Shown: positions 23,001 to 32,221 of the stretch, piece by piece | Layout of the letters: each line of letters opens with the position of its first letter | How positions within the stretch are numbered: position 1 is the first letter of the stretch | Origin: Sthenelais limicola | Lineage: Eukaryota; Annelida; Polychaeta; Phyllodocida; Sigalionidae | DNA length: 64,000 nt | Assembly: GCA_942159475.1 (NCBI GenBank) | Contig: OW804095.1 | Span: forward strand, 92,827,740 to 92,891,739 | Reading direction: 5' to 3' | Translations under genes and position numbers: made by a program | Notes under the pieces: model-generated | Database searches by the model: none | What the model saw: the letters and a program-made list of their open reading frames with translations, nothing else | What the model was told of the DNA's origin: nothing

Positions 23001-23805
23001 TTAGGTCGAGGGTGGAAAAGACAGTTGATCCTGCTAAACTGTCAAAAATATCTTGAATATTTGGAAGTGGATGAGCATCCTTTTTGCTTACAGAGTTTAG
23101 TTTTCTGAAATCGACACAAGGTCTATTGCTCCCATCTTTCTTTGGGACCAACAATATCGGGCTTCCCCATGCTGAGCTGCTGGGTTCTATTACTCCCAGC
23201 TCCAGCATTTCATCTAATTCTTTATCTACAAGTTTTCTCTTGGCCAGGGGCAAACGATAGGGGCGTTGATTAATTGGGCGCGCATTCCCAGTATCTATGT
23301 GCATTTTCACATCTTTAAAGGTACCTAATTTTCCCTGCTTTCCTATGCCAAAAACAGCGGGGTATTTTTCTTCCCATGCTTCTGCCTCTGTGTGGATAGA
23401 GGCGAATTCTTGATCTGCACTACCCACTTGTTGCCTTCTGTAACTTTTTCCTTCCAAAATTACCTTTCTTTTTCTGAAGCTAATTTGGGCATCTAATATA
23501 AATAAGGCATCATCCCCCAGAAGCAGTTCATGGTGAAGTTTTCTTACAATATAAACTGGAAATGAGCTACCCCCCAAGTTAACTATCGCCTGCCCTTCAG
23601 TTTTAAGATCATGACCAGAGAGTGATTTAAGAGATTCCCCCTTTGTCAATACGAGAGGCCGATGATGGGTTTTGCAAAAGGCTCTCCATACATCCTCCCG
23701 CATTAGACTCCTTGATGCGCCGGTATCAATGAGGGCACGCATCTCCATCCCCGCCACTGAGATGGAGAGGCAGAACCTCTCATCCGGCGTTTCTATTCCC
23801 CCTGG
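19981..23805 (-). CDS. pol: pol: protease, reverse transcriptase, RNase H, integrase
   Basis: Open from just after a TAA at 23,808-23,806. There is no ATG at its head; residues below are counted from 23,757. Aspartic protease DTG is at 11-13. RT spans about 150-370, with the FIDD catalytic loop at 313-316. RNase H acidic residues are D462, E504, D529 and D572. The integrase zinc-binding set is H671/H676/C706/C709 and its catalytic triad D737, D797, E833 has D,D-35-E spacing. A GPY/F-like module is near 945-985. After about 1,010 comes a 240-residue basic and proline-rich tail ending in long PPP runs, unusual for gypsy pol. It overlaps gag by a few bases in the -1 frame, so it is probably made by frameshifting. 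The C-terminal end overlaps the env start. All catalytic residues that I can check are present. Confidence 0.95.
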   Translation of the reverse strand, partial: PGGIETPDERFCLSISVAGMEMRALIDTGASRSLMREDVWRAFCKTHHRPLVLTKGESLKSLSGHDLKTEGQAIVNLGGSSFPVYIVRKLHHELLLGDDALFILDAQISFRKRKVILEGKSYRRQQVGSADQEFASIHTEAEAWEEKYPAVFGIGKQGKLGTFKDVKMHIDTGNARPINQRPYRLPLAKRKLVDKELDEMLELGVIEPSSSAWGSPILLVPKKDGSNRPCVDFRKLNSVSKKDAHPLPNIQDIFDSLAGSTVFSTLDLKSGYWQVEMDPDSMEKTAFVCHRGLFQFRRMPFGLTNAPAVFQRAMNKMFSEFIGKFCMTFIDDIVIYSKSEEEHDHHLALVFDKLEEYGITVKKSKCIFKQEKVDLLGYQVSKDGINSHPDKCSAIRDMLPPEDVSGIRSFLGMTGYYRQCIPDYAKVAHPLVKLTKKYARFEWLEEQQSSFETLKELLTSDRVMAHPQLDKPYRLYSDACDYAIGAILVQSDSEGIERPVQYISKQLSGPQLNWATIEKEAYAIVYALNKLRPYLQGSEFKIYTDHKPLKSLFVGEVKNTKIQRWAVLIAEFGAPIEYRKGANNIRADMLSRIKTNPKKEGPTLSSLEVCALEEIDEIPWEFDKLEKDKIRLEQRELEQFQQGMEDEGDYTIIDGMLFTLTPPPGKPAYPRLVLPPSARHRVVRRAHTEVGHQGMRKTLDRIQEAYKWPTMRRDTYNVLIRCARCAVNRVGRARVPPTAMPIAKYPGQILGMDLCGPFPVSDKGNRYILTVIDHATGWVEVKPIPSKAAKNIADYLANEYVPRYGPPEVLITDRGLEFMNQQVEGYLKSIGTEVRHSTAFHPQTNGKIERFNKTFKNILRKFINARPAEWESHLGPTLWAHRVSTSCVTGFTPYFLTFGTNPRYPFSKIFPTPEGTEDAVLSERLQALTDAFREAAERTEASRVANYERLRARANAKDLKIGDHVVVLSGTSAPLDPKWDHGYVITGIRGTTLTMRGPQGERRRINRDRVKMVSGEIEWDILRTRQPRAGQGKRNKARRQAQKAQQVHVPPPPPPQPRAVPDTVYLPIPNMPPPIQIEQEDQARAEQPEDEHMHVEDEDQVPRPPQPQQVPRPPQQRPPREKVLVLASPKPVTLRRPLPPAVAVETAPPRTPPPGPVTRSRAKRGRIETPTKCPKPKALTTTSECTEKRIKVFHPLGSTKRERPDSSPNPATPTSPVQRPRKLPCIPPPSPPPSPPPTPPPPPSPPPQPQPWEFDPGAPPVTDFSQPTPSSPSS
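23793..23805 (-). promoter_or_regulatory. Probable -1 frameshift site between gag and pol
   Basis: The pol frame opens immediately after its own TAA and gag stops at TAG (23,795-23,793), leaving only about 10 bases of overlap. Within it the coding strand has five consecutive G. A GGG-decoding tRNA can slip back one base and keep full pairing, which moves gag into the pol frame. It is not a canonical X-XXY-YYZ heptamer. Confidence 0.55.
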
Positions 23806-24971
23806 TTAACATATTTGGCTGGCTTTTGAGTGGTAGAGGCCATCTGCATGGCCGCCACCACCGCAGCCTGTACATGTGCATAGCGGTGGGAACATTCTCT
23901 TGCGAAGTGTCCCTCCTCCCCACACTCATAACAGACATTTTTACCCCTAAACCTCTTCCCTCCTCCCTGCTTATTTTTTTCCGGTCCTGGATTATCATTT
24001 CCCTTCCCCTTCCCTTTCCCTGGGTGATTTACTACCTGAGAACTGGCGATCGGGGGTGGGGGATAGGACGTGTTGAAATATGGGGGATACATAGGCAACA
24101 TGGGTGTCTGAAAGGGGTACTGGGGTGCTGCACCTGATTGGGGAACGATCACTGTGGGGTTGGATGGTTTCCCCGTCTCCATCCTCTCTACTAATTTCGT
24201 AAGGTAATTCACCTTAGACTCCAAATCAGCTATCAGCTTCCAATCTGAAGCATCTTCTGGATTTGGCCCAGAGGGGGCCATTCTCTTAGGGAGGATAGCC
24301 CCAATTTCCATTGGTTCATCCTTCCTATCCCCTCTGGTAGGTTGTCCTGCCAGAGCGAATGTGTGAGCCGCAGCTGAGGCTTGTCTTATTGCCTCAGCCA
24401 GGGTATCAGGGCGAGCAGCAAATACGTCATGACGTATTTGCTCATCCCTGAGTCCCAACACAAAATTCCTGACCAACGTCTCTTGGACTATCTCGTGGTC
24501 CAGGTTATCCACGCTGTAAGCCCTCTGAGACGCTAGTTGGAACTTGCGTCCGTATTGTTTTGCATCCTCATATGGGAGCTGATAGAGATCGGTGAGCCTT
24601 GCTCGCAGCTGCTGTTCCTCCTCTTCATTCATGAAGAGGCGGAAAATCTCAGCCCTCGCCAGATCCCATGTCCTATTGGCCGGTACCTGTAGGAATCCTG
24701 CCACGCACCTCGCTAGAGGCCCGCTGGCAAGAGTTCCCAAAAGCTCTAGAGTGAGCGTATCATTCGCTACACAGTAGGCTTTTGCCCTGCTTATTCCATC
24801 CAGCCACTCTCTCAAAGTGTCCTTATTGGACCCATCATTTACTCCTAGCATGGCGCCATGGCGTTCCATGCGCCTTCTGACCTCCTTAATAGCTGCAAAC
24901 CTGGCCCTCCTTTGACCCTCGTCAAGCATGGCCAAGTCCGCGGCATTGAGATCCCAATTGATGTCCGCCAT
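23793..24971 (-). CDS. gag: gag, capsid-nucleocapsid polyprotein
   Basis: 392 codons starting with MADINWDLNAAD at the first ATG after a 361-base leader. Residues about 60-215 are a predominantly helical, retrotransposon-gag-like capsid region (LREWLDGI, YGRKFQLA, FVLGLRDEQIRHDV). A short coiled-coil-like stretch at about 240-265 (LIADLESKVNYLTKLVERM) is followed by a proline-rich linker and a basic GKGKGK/RFRGK segment. One CCHC zinc knuckle, CYECGEEGHFARECSH, lies at about 347-362. The protein would form the particle and bind the RNA genome. The frame is intact. Confidence 0.92.
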   Translation of the reverse strand: MADINWDLNAADLAMLDEGQRRARFAAIKEVRRRMERHGAMLGVNDGSNKDTLREWLDGISRAKAYCVANDTLTLELLGTLASGPLARCVAGFLQVPANRTWDLARAEIFRLFMNEEEEQQLRARLTDLYQLPYEDAKQYGRKFQLASQRAYSVDNLDHEIVQETLVRNFVLGLRDEQIRHDVFAARPDTLAEAIRQASAAAHTFALAGQPTRGDRKDEPMEIGAILPKRMAPSGPNPEDASDWKLIADLESKVNYLTKLVERMETGKPSNPTVIVPQSGAAPQYPFQTPMLPMYPPYFNTSYPPPPIASSQVVNHPGKGKGKGNDNPGPEKNKQGGGKRFRGKNVCYECGEEGHFARECSHRYAHVQAAVVAAMQMASTTQKPAKYVNQGE

Positions 24972-25332
24972 GTTTTACACTTTGCTGAGAGAGTGAGAGT
25001 AAAGAAAAAAAAAGAAAACTAGATGGCACAAGGTACAGAGTTATAACCAACAGAACCCAGAACCTAGCAAAGTTTTTGCCCCGAACATTGCTCACCCACT
25101 CTCCTTGTATTATGAGTGTTTGAGTGTGATCATTCTCCCAACCCTATACAGTGGCCCAGATCCACCCTCCATACATCCCATAAATACAATTTATAAGCTC
25201 AATCAGAGTTTTTAGAGTTCCACTCACCTACTCTTCCAGCTCATCCTGCCTCTCCTAGGCTATGTCTCACTTCCAGTCAGAAGATTGGGTTGTTGCTCAA
25301 CTTAGCAACAAGTCCCAGAAGTGGTTCGCCAG
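24972..25332 (-). other. Element 5' leader
   Basis: 361 bases between the 5' LTR and the gag start. It is rich in purines close to gag on the coding strand. It would carry the packaging signal and any splice donor used for env. I cannot identify either. Confidence 0.6.
25314..25331 (-). promoter_or_regulatory. Primer-binding site candidate
   Basis: One base after the 5' LTR the coding strand reads TGGCGAACCACTTCTGGG. The TGG fits a tRNA CCA end. I cannot assign the tRNA; the complement has some resemblance to an arginine tRNA 3' end but does not match exactly. Confidence 0.55.
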
Positions 25333-25917
25333 TGTAAAGAATCACTAAGGGTTTTTAGCCCATAGGTTCAGTAAGATGAAGAAGTGAGACAAGAAGTCCG
25401 AGGTTGTAGTTCGTCTGGATTCGGCCTAGGCGGTGGTGACTCAGCGAGTAACAGAGTACCTAGGTCCGAATGGTCACTTTATTTTATACTCCACAATCAT
25501 GAATTATTCATACAATCAAACCCAGGAAATATTCCACTAGCTCTTCCCCTTCCCTCTAATTGGTTGAGGGAGAGAGAATCTTCCTTGCCCACACGCCGAC
25601 CTCTGCTCCCCAGGCAGAGACCATATATGGAATGCATGCAGGTCGGATCCCTCTCCTCAGCCTTCCCCCTCCCACCCCTTACTCATGGATCCCATGGCTC
25701 TTGCCAGCCCCCCCCCCCCCTCCCTCTTAGCCCTTCCCCCCTCTTGATACCCCAGAGCAGTGTATAAGTAATTAGGTCGGGCTGGGGGAGGTGGGGTGAG
25801 CCCTGAGTGGCTCATCTCCCCCTCCCTCCTGGCCAGGCCACGTGTGGCGTGCGTGCCCTGACCATGATCAGGGCTAAATAGGTCGGGTCTGGGATCCAAA
25901 GATGCCAATTCTTTACA
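25333..25917 (-). repeat. 5' LTR (585 bp), promoter-bearing
   Basis: Same ends and sequence as the 3' LTR apart from the two changes beside the TGTAAAGAA end. As the upstream LTR in the direction of transcription, it supplies the promoter. Confidence 0.95.
25478..25488 (-). promoter_or_regulatory. LTR TATA box / AATAAA (5' copy)
   Basis: Minus-strand TATAAAATAAA, the same as in the 3' LTR. In this LTR the TATA part would position transcription toward gag, with the start about 25-30 bases downstream. Confidence 0.6.
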
Positions 25918-26100
25918 ATATCATCAAATTTGTATGCACATATAATAAATATAGAATGGAACTCGCCGGCAATAATCGAAAATTTATAGGACTTGATTCA
26001 TCCACATAAGCACTCTGCCTATGGCATCGTGCTTATGTGGATGAATCTCGTCCTATAAATTTTCGATTATTGCCGGCTCGTCCCATTCTCTCTATATATG
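25918..26100. repeat. Giant-hairpin element copy 2, right part
   Basis: Starts with the duplicated ATAT and continues collinear with 8,600-8,765. It carries the hairpin, with arms at about 25,966-26,023 and 26,039-26,090. Compared with copy 1, one base pair has changed on both arms together (GATTCGTCC/GGACGAATC in copy 1 is GATTCATCC/GGATGAATC here). Confidence 0.85.
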
Positions 26101-26146
26101 TGTTAATTTGGTAGTTTTGTTTGCCGTTATAGCTGAGAATGCAGCT
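26101..26146 (+). repeat. MITE-A, right end of the split copy
   Basis: The tail GTTAATTTGGTAG, TTTGTTTGCCG, ATAGCTGAGAATGCAGCTTTAA aligns with the last 45 bases of the full copy at 62,300-62,342. It completes the copy that begins at 15,930. Confidence 0.7.
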
Positions 26147-28080
26147 TTAAAGGTATAAGAGTGTGTCGGAAAAATACGTGGCTCCTGGTTGAACTTTAAT
26201 ACCCAGTGGTCATCCTCATATGAATCTATTAGCAGTCGTTCCCCTAGTGGCTATTGTCTAGATTAAAATTCATTTCCGTCATTTTCGCATTTTCCCATCA
26301 TAGGTTCTCTTATTGCCATGACAAATAAACATGTTATCACGTTGGGAAGTATAATCACAATCATATTGATGAAAAAAAAACCTTCAGCTGACGATGGCAC
26401 TCCATGTAAATGAGTTCAATCTGTGTAATGACGAATATCAATGTGATTCCGTAAACTTGAAAAAAAAACCCACATTTTTCCATAGATTCCCATAGTAAAC
26501 CACTGTATTTTCAAGTGACTCTACCAAAGCAACTAACGGGGTAACATGTTTTTATTTTCATTATTTGTTTCTTTTGTAGTAAGGAACAATCCCTGAAAGT
26601 GTTATGGCAATTGGACTGGTTGTATTTTTTCATTGAACTGTTCTGTATACCTTTAACATATAGATAACCATTTAAACATTGAAATCAAATTCTTTACTCT
26701 ATAACCATGCCCAGTTTAATAGAAAGGGAATGCAGAACGATTCTCTCATTCAGACATCTATAATGGTCCTTACATCCGGTCCCTTCTAAAGACAGTCCTC
26801 CAGCATGTCCTTTCCCTAATCAGTCTACTTTGGCCAGTAATCGATTGACCTAATATCCCACCCCTACCCCCACCCCCACTGCTCCTCCAGAGTATATTCA
26901 ATTTCCCGATGCCCGACTCCCATTAAGCAGTGGTATGAGTTTGCTCTGACCACTAATTGGCGAGAGTAATTGGGGAATGAGACTAATATCGTATCCAATT
27001 CATAGCAAATTAGTTGTACTTGTATACTTTCTACTCTTGCTACTAACTGGCCAATCTTTCACATTTCTGGCCAATTTCTTTTGGTTTACATCCGTCAGCG
27101 CTACATTGTAAGTTGCAAATAATGTCTATGCTTTATGGGGGGGGGGGAGATAAAAGGGGTGCAATACAAATATTGACATTCGTACCGCACGGTTTTGTTT
27201 GTGTGTATGTATGTACAGTTATTATTTTCAGTAATATATTACAGTTACATTTGAATCTGGAAAAAGGGATAAAGAAAGTATATTTGTATGTACATCACGA
27301 CCTTCTGTGAATTTCCCAGGTCTTTCAGGTTACCCTCTAATCATAATATAGTCGGCGGTAATTTGTTAATGAATCTCGTAAACGCATAGAATGTGCGTTT
27401 GACTGGTCGAATTTTGAACATACAATTTACAATAAAGGGCTGATCCGTAGAAGCATAGCAATCATTCATTTAGACCATTTAATCTTAACAATAACAACAA
27501 TCACATTGAGATTTGAAAACATTTTTGTCAATTTGCTGTCCATAGCTCAATGGGGGGGGGGGGGGAGGGGTAATTTAAATCCTACCAGTTGTTTTTTGGA
27601 ACTATTAAGCTTGATTTTGTGATATTTTGTGAGATATTTGATTTCAATGCATTCACATAAATTCATTCATATAAAGTTTTGGCCGTATGCACTTATTACA
27701 CGCTCATTAATCATGGTACAGCAAACCGACTATATTCCTTTGTTCAGCAATGCAATGATAGAAATATTCAATGGTTTTTTGTTTTGTTTTATTCAGTATG
27801 TTAATTAATACAGCAAGTCAAACAATAATAACCAAGTATGAAATACATGAATCCGTACAATGAACATCATTATGACGTAGGCTCACGGGTTTAATTCAAC
27901 AAGGAATATATATAGGGCTCCATGGTTGTATGCCCACTGCTGTGTCTAGCTATTGACTGATGCTTTCATTTCAACAACATGAATGATATAAGAGCCTTAG
28001 AACTAAAATAAGAATCAATGTTATAATAGTTCGAACGTATCCTAGTAGCGAGAAGTCAAGAGAAGTATCATACAAATCAG
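26147..28080. other. Non-coding with G tracts
   Basis: G runs of 10 at 27,137-27,146 and 14 at 27,552-27,565. Otherwise AT-rich, without recognisable genes. Confidence 0.45.
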
Positions 28081-28100
28081 GATATATGTATTATACTCCT

Positions 28101-28140
28101 CCTTGATAAAGGGCGTATGTTGCCCGAAACGTCGGAACCC
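28101..28140 (+). ncRNA. Degenerate hammerhead-ribozyme-like motif
   Basis: CTTGATAAAG, then a GGGC/GCCC stem with a seven-base loop, then GAAACGTC. This is the order of a small eukaryotic hammerhead (CUGAUGA, stem II, GAAAC, GUC), as found in Penelope-like and other retroelements. The core has two changes, including G8 to A, so self-cleavage is not expected. Probably the tail of a decayed retroelement. No associated reading frame is visible. Confidence 0.4.
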
Positions 28141-28834
28141 AATAAACAAAACCAACACTTAAATGCCCCACGTCCTGTTTTTCCTTGTTCTGGATAGAAT
28201 TTACTCCCTTCGAATATATCTATTATATATATACTATACTTTAACATTCTACTGTTATATGAGTTAACTGTTATATATATGATTAATAGCCCAGTCATGT
28301 AAACGGTCTCTGACTTGGTTCTAGGGTAGAACCCCACACAATCTTACTCTTACCCTAACCTTGGTGGGGGTTTGCCCTAGGTGGGTCTTACCCTAGCTGG
28401 ATTGCTTAGACATGATGATACTTATCCTTACTTAGTATAAGAGGTGATCAAAGTTATATATTGTCATTAAACCATTTTTTCAGTTATATTCAATGCGGCC
28501 AAAGAGAACAATATTTAGAGAAACAAGACTGTGTTATATATTTGACTTTGACTTATATAAGACTGTGTTATATATATTGGTGTTCATAGATCAACACTAT
28601 ACACACTAGAGTTCATATGTTACTAACTGTTTATTCTAACCAAGTGCTAGGGGTATACCCCTTGCCGTCCGGGTAGCGGCAGCGGGGCCGTCATGGTTAC
28701 ACGATGAGGATGACCCCACACTGACCACTCTGTATCTATGGGTAGAGAGGGGTAGGCCATACCCCACTGAATATATATTAGAAGCAACTACAAATATAAT
28801 ATATGAATAACATTTTGTCTCACTCGATCACGAT
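28141..28834. other. Non-coding, nothing firmly recognised
   Basis: Contains CCCTAACC-like and GGGGTATACCCC short symmetric patches at 28,340-28,400 and 28,645-28,770, without a matching second copy. Confidence 0.4.
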
Positions 28835-29115
28835 TTACCACCGGCAACAGTACAAGTAATAATACTAGTAACGGTGGGCGATAATACGTGAAGATAATTA
28901 AGGAAAGATTTTCGGTGGGTCATAGAAATATGAATGTGGACTTTTATGAGCCCCTGTATCAAAAACAACCAGACAAAAGATCCTCCAAAATTTAAGTCAA
29001 ATTTTGATCAAATGACTTCCAGATGGATTGGAAAAGTATGGAGCAGGAAGTAGACAAGCTTTAGTTTTTGACCGATGTTAACAGATCGAGTGCAGCTTTG
29101 GGAATTGCAGGAGCA
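28835..29115 (-). repeat. MITE-A copy, reverse orientation
   Basis: Reverse complement of the family: GTGGACTTTTATGAGCCCC, AAACAACCAGACAAAAGATC, CAAATGACTTCCAGATGGAT, GTTTTTGACCGATGTTAAC and an end at GAGTGCAGCTTT. Confidence 0.7.
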
Positions 29116-30385
29116 ACCCAACCCTGATCGTATGAACCATTTCCATGCACTACTCAAAGTAGTACTGTGTGTTCCCGTAAGAGGCCGGTGGGTGTGGCAT
29201 TTCTTTACGCAATACCCAACATATTCTATGCTGCACTTTAACCCATACTAACGATAAGAAAACAACCAACACGCAGCAGAAATTGCAAAAAGTGTCTAAA
29301 CTAAAAGGGAAAACATACTGGTGCATCCATCACTCAGGTTCAGTTGATGTAAATTACAGTTGATGGGGCGTGGTGGTGGTATATGAGAATGTTTCCCGCC
29401 TTTCACTCAGCAATGATCCCGCCTACGAATACACCCATGCAACGATAATAGGCTCAGAGATGTACTCACGTTATAATTAAATAACCGAACTCCAGTTGCC
29501 TGATGTGTTCAGTAAACCTTTGGTACAGTACACCTTTTGGAATGCATTTTAGTAATGTATAATTAGTGAATAGTACTAAGACGGTGCGGGGAGAGGATAT
29601 ATATATCTCGTCATCAACGGTCTCCATGCAATGTTTTCTGGAATCACATATATGTATACACACGTACAGGTTATTCAATGGGTTGGCGGAAGGATCATGA
29701 ATATTTAATTCTATATTCCAAGTGACTGAATTAAACGAGTCATCTAATAAATAAACATTTTAAAAGACATATAGTTGAACACTTACAATAAAACCATATG
29801 CGATAACCTCTCGGCAGACCCAATGTGTATATAATAAAAGTAAATTATGGAATAGAATACCTCCCAAAGTTAAATTAATTCACCCTGGAAATTCTATGTA
29901 TTCCACAATACAAAATACATTAACATTATTCAGTAGCATAACACAAATAGTGCGTCACATTTAGAACAGCAATTCTATGTCCCCTATTGTTTTCCTAGTG
30001 TACTCCTATTGTTTTCATATTGCCCTACTATTACCAAGCTATTGTCCTACAATCACCCTACGATGGCCCTGCGATGGCCCAGCGATGGCGCTAGTATTGC
30101 CCTGCGATGGTCTTGTTATTTCTCTCCAGGAGAAAATAGGTACCGTGTTGTCCTCCCCGTCTCCACAGAATGCCTCCACCCCCGGCTCCTCCCTTCTTCA
30201 GTGAGGCAGTAATGCATCGGCGGGTGCTGGAGGTGGATGTATCCAGGGAGAGACACTGGAGGAGGCTCTAATACTACTACTACTGCTACTACTGCAGCTG
30301 GGATATCTACTGTGGAGGCACTGGTCGGCAGCGCATCTAACCCACCCGAGCCTCCAGCCAAACATCCCGCCAAACTACAGCATCC
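29116..30385. other. Non-coding, nothing recognised
   Basis: A short GCGATGGCCC-type tandem lies near 30,060-30,110 (about four irregular units). No gene that I can support. Confidence 0.4.
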
Positions 30386-30387
30386 TT

Positions 30388-30418
30388 CTCCTCCTCCTCC
30401 TCCTCCTCCTCCTCCTCT
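30388..30418. repeat. (CTC)n/(CCT)n microsatellite
   Basis: About nine triplets, with a second shorter CTC array at 30,527-30,544. Long open frames on both strands around here (30,116-30,561) come from this repeat and are not convincing genes. Confidence 0.85.
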
Positions 30419-31110
30419 CGAGCTCCAATTGGAAAACCACCCACTCTCACTTCTACTCCTGAGCGTGCTCCTGTTTTCCCTACTACTAGGTGTCTCCAGT
30501 CGGTACCACCACAACACATAGCCACCACCTCCTCCTCCTCCTCCTGTTCTTCATCTCCCATTTACTCAGTCGAGGCATGCTCACACATATATAGACCCTG
30601 ACCGGGGACCCTACTTGTGTACTGCTTACGTTTGCTGCCTTGGATACACAGTGTTAACCTTGATTACGGAACCTACATACCCTACAGGAAACTGCTCAAT
30701 TGGAGAGAGCGTGGCTTACATTCGTACATTCATCAGATCGTGTATAGAGAACTGCAAGGTGCTAAATAGGTGTACCCTTATGTTGGGGTATGTATGCATG
30801 CGTACAGTGAGAAGATTTGGTGTAAGGCACTACTAGGAGAACTGACCAGTGTACGAGATGGATTTGACGGTCAGTTTGGACTAACAATCTCCGTATACTC
30901 TCACTCCTCGCCTTGTATTCTTATAATTATAATACAGATCAGATGGATTGTCACAATTATCATACAGAAAACAGAGAATGATTAATTCAATAGCTGAGGT
31001 CATTTTGACGAACTGTTGCCATAGTGACGTCCACATCTGATGACCACTACTGAGAGACCAGCGGTGGCGTCTGTACTGGTAAGAGTGGTAGGGATGGAGC
31101 CTACACTCAC

Positions 31111-31228
31111 TGGAGGAACCCATTTGGTAGACGCTGTATGGCCACTGATCATCATTGGTAGGATGGTAATGCTCTGTTGGTAGTCGGCTGGACGACCCCT
31201 CGCCAGTAGGTCCATGTCCAGTCATCTC
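31111..31228 (-). CDS. Candidate internal exon (weak)
   Basis: On the minus strand an acceptor-like ACAAG precedes GAG ATG ACT GGA CAT, and a strong donor-like GTGAGT follows TCC TCC A. The 118-base exon is open and encodes a hydrophilic segment rich in S, T, H, Y and P (MTGHGPTGEGSSSRLPTEHY at its start), like a disordered part of a regulatory protein. No homologue recognised. The frame also continues through the donor, so chance is possible. Confidence 0.25.
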
Positions 31229-31284
31229 CTTGTTTACATACATATAAAGCTGGCTAATAGATTGAGTGTATGTATACAACATCT

Positions 31285-32187
31285 GGCTATATAGTAATAT
31301 ATACCCTATGTGGAAACCTATGTTCTAAGATATACACCAATACAAAGGCTATATAAACAATAAACAAGGCAAAATGGATAGTTTACATACCAGGAAATAC
31401 TGCGCTGTTTAGACTGGATATTCATACACCTGATGCCATAAGGCTATATACACATATATATGGATACCTGTTTATATATAATTACCCTTGATCATACCTT
31501 TGATGTTCTCTTAATGAACAAACAAAGGGGGCTGATATAGTGGACAGTCTTTGTTGACACGCAAGCTACCTTCAATAGTATCCATCAGACATATAGGAAA
31601 CAGTAGCGTGCCTGTACTACTTGCGAATACTTATGACCATCGAATCGATAGATTCTTACAAAGGTAGTTTATTACACGCAAGTTTTGGTATAGCACATGC
31701 CTAAGCAAACCTAGATGGTTTTACACACATAGGAGGTGATACAAGGGTTAACACATTCATTCAGGATTCAAGAATTACCCAATTTGAGGACATATTATCA
31801 TGTTGAACACCTGGGATGGAAGGGATTCATTTGTAATACTCGATGATGGATGTGTTAGAAAGGATGCACTATGCATGCATGGGCGAATGGATCTATTGTA
31901 CTTTTATTTGTTTCTAATAATTCAGCACCAAAATTATTTTTTTCATAACATCATTAGCAATTCTCGGTTCAGGCACCCTTTGTAATTTTAAATGTAAATT
32001 GAATAGGTTTTTCAAAAGGGTTCAGTTCACAAGAGGATGTTTCCCTTGGCAATATCACCAGAGATTTTGTTATGTAAGTTTCTGATATTACATATTCCAT
32101 GACAAAGGTATTGGGATATTCTATATATGTGTTGAATGCAAGATTCCATATTAAGCTCTAACCCCAATCCATAACATTATTGTCAAT
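31285..32187. other. Non-coding, nothing recognised
   Basis: AT-rich with TATATA patches. No gene or repeat match. Confidence 0.45.
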
Positions 32188-32221
32188 GGTGGTTTATGCA
32201 ACGCGGTGGTTTATGCAACGC
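32188..32221. repeat. 17-bp tandem duplication
   Basis: GGTGGTTTATGCAACGC occurs twice in tandem. Confidence 0.85.

Larger units (their letters stand above)
16594..25917 (-). mobile_element. Env-bearing Ty3/gypsy endogenous retrovirus-like element
   Basis: 9,324 bp, transcribed from the minus strand, bounded by 584/585-bp LTRs and a 4-bp duplication. The order is LTR, primer-binding site, gag, pol (protease, RT, RNase H, integrase, proline-rich tail), env, LTR. The gag and pol frames are open. Env is interrupted once. The combination of protease-RT-RNase H-integrase order, D-D-35-E integrase, and an F-type fusion env with a basic cleavage site is that of env-carrying metazoan gypsy elements, not of vertebrate Retroviridae. 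The LTRs are almost identical, so insertion is recent. It sits inside the hairpin element, which sits inside a MITE. Confidence 0.95.

Noticed and set aside
30116..30561. Several frames of 74-133 codons on both strands
   Set aside because: Run through CTC/CCT microsatellites with poly-E, poly-G or poly-P depending on frame. None is preferred.
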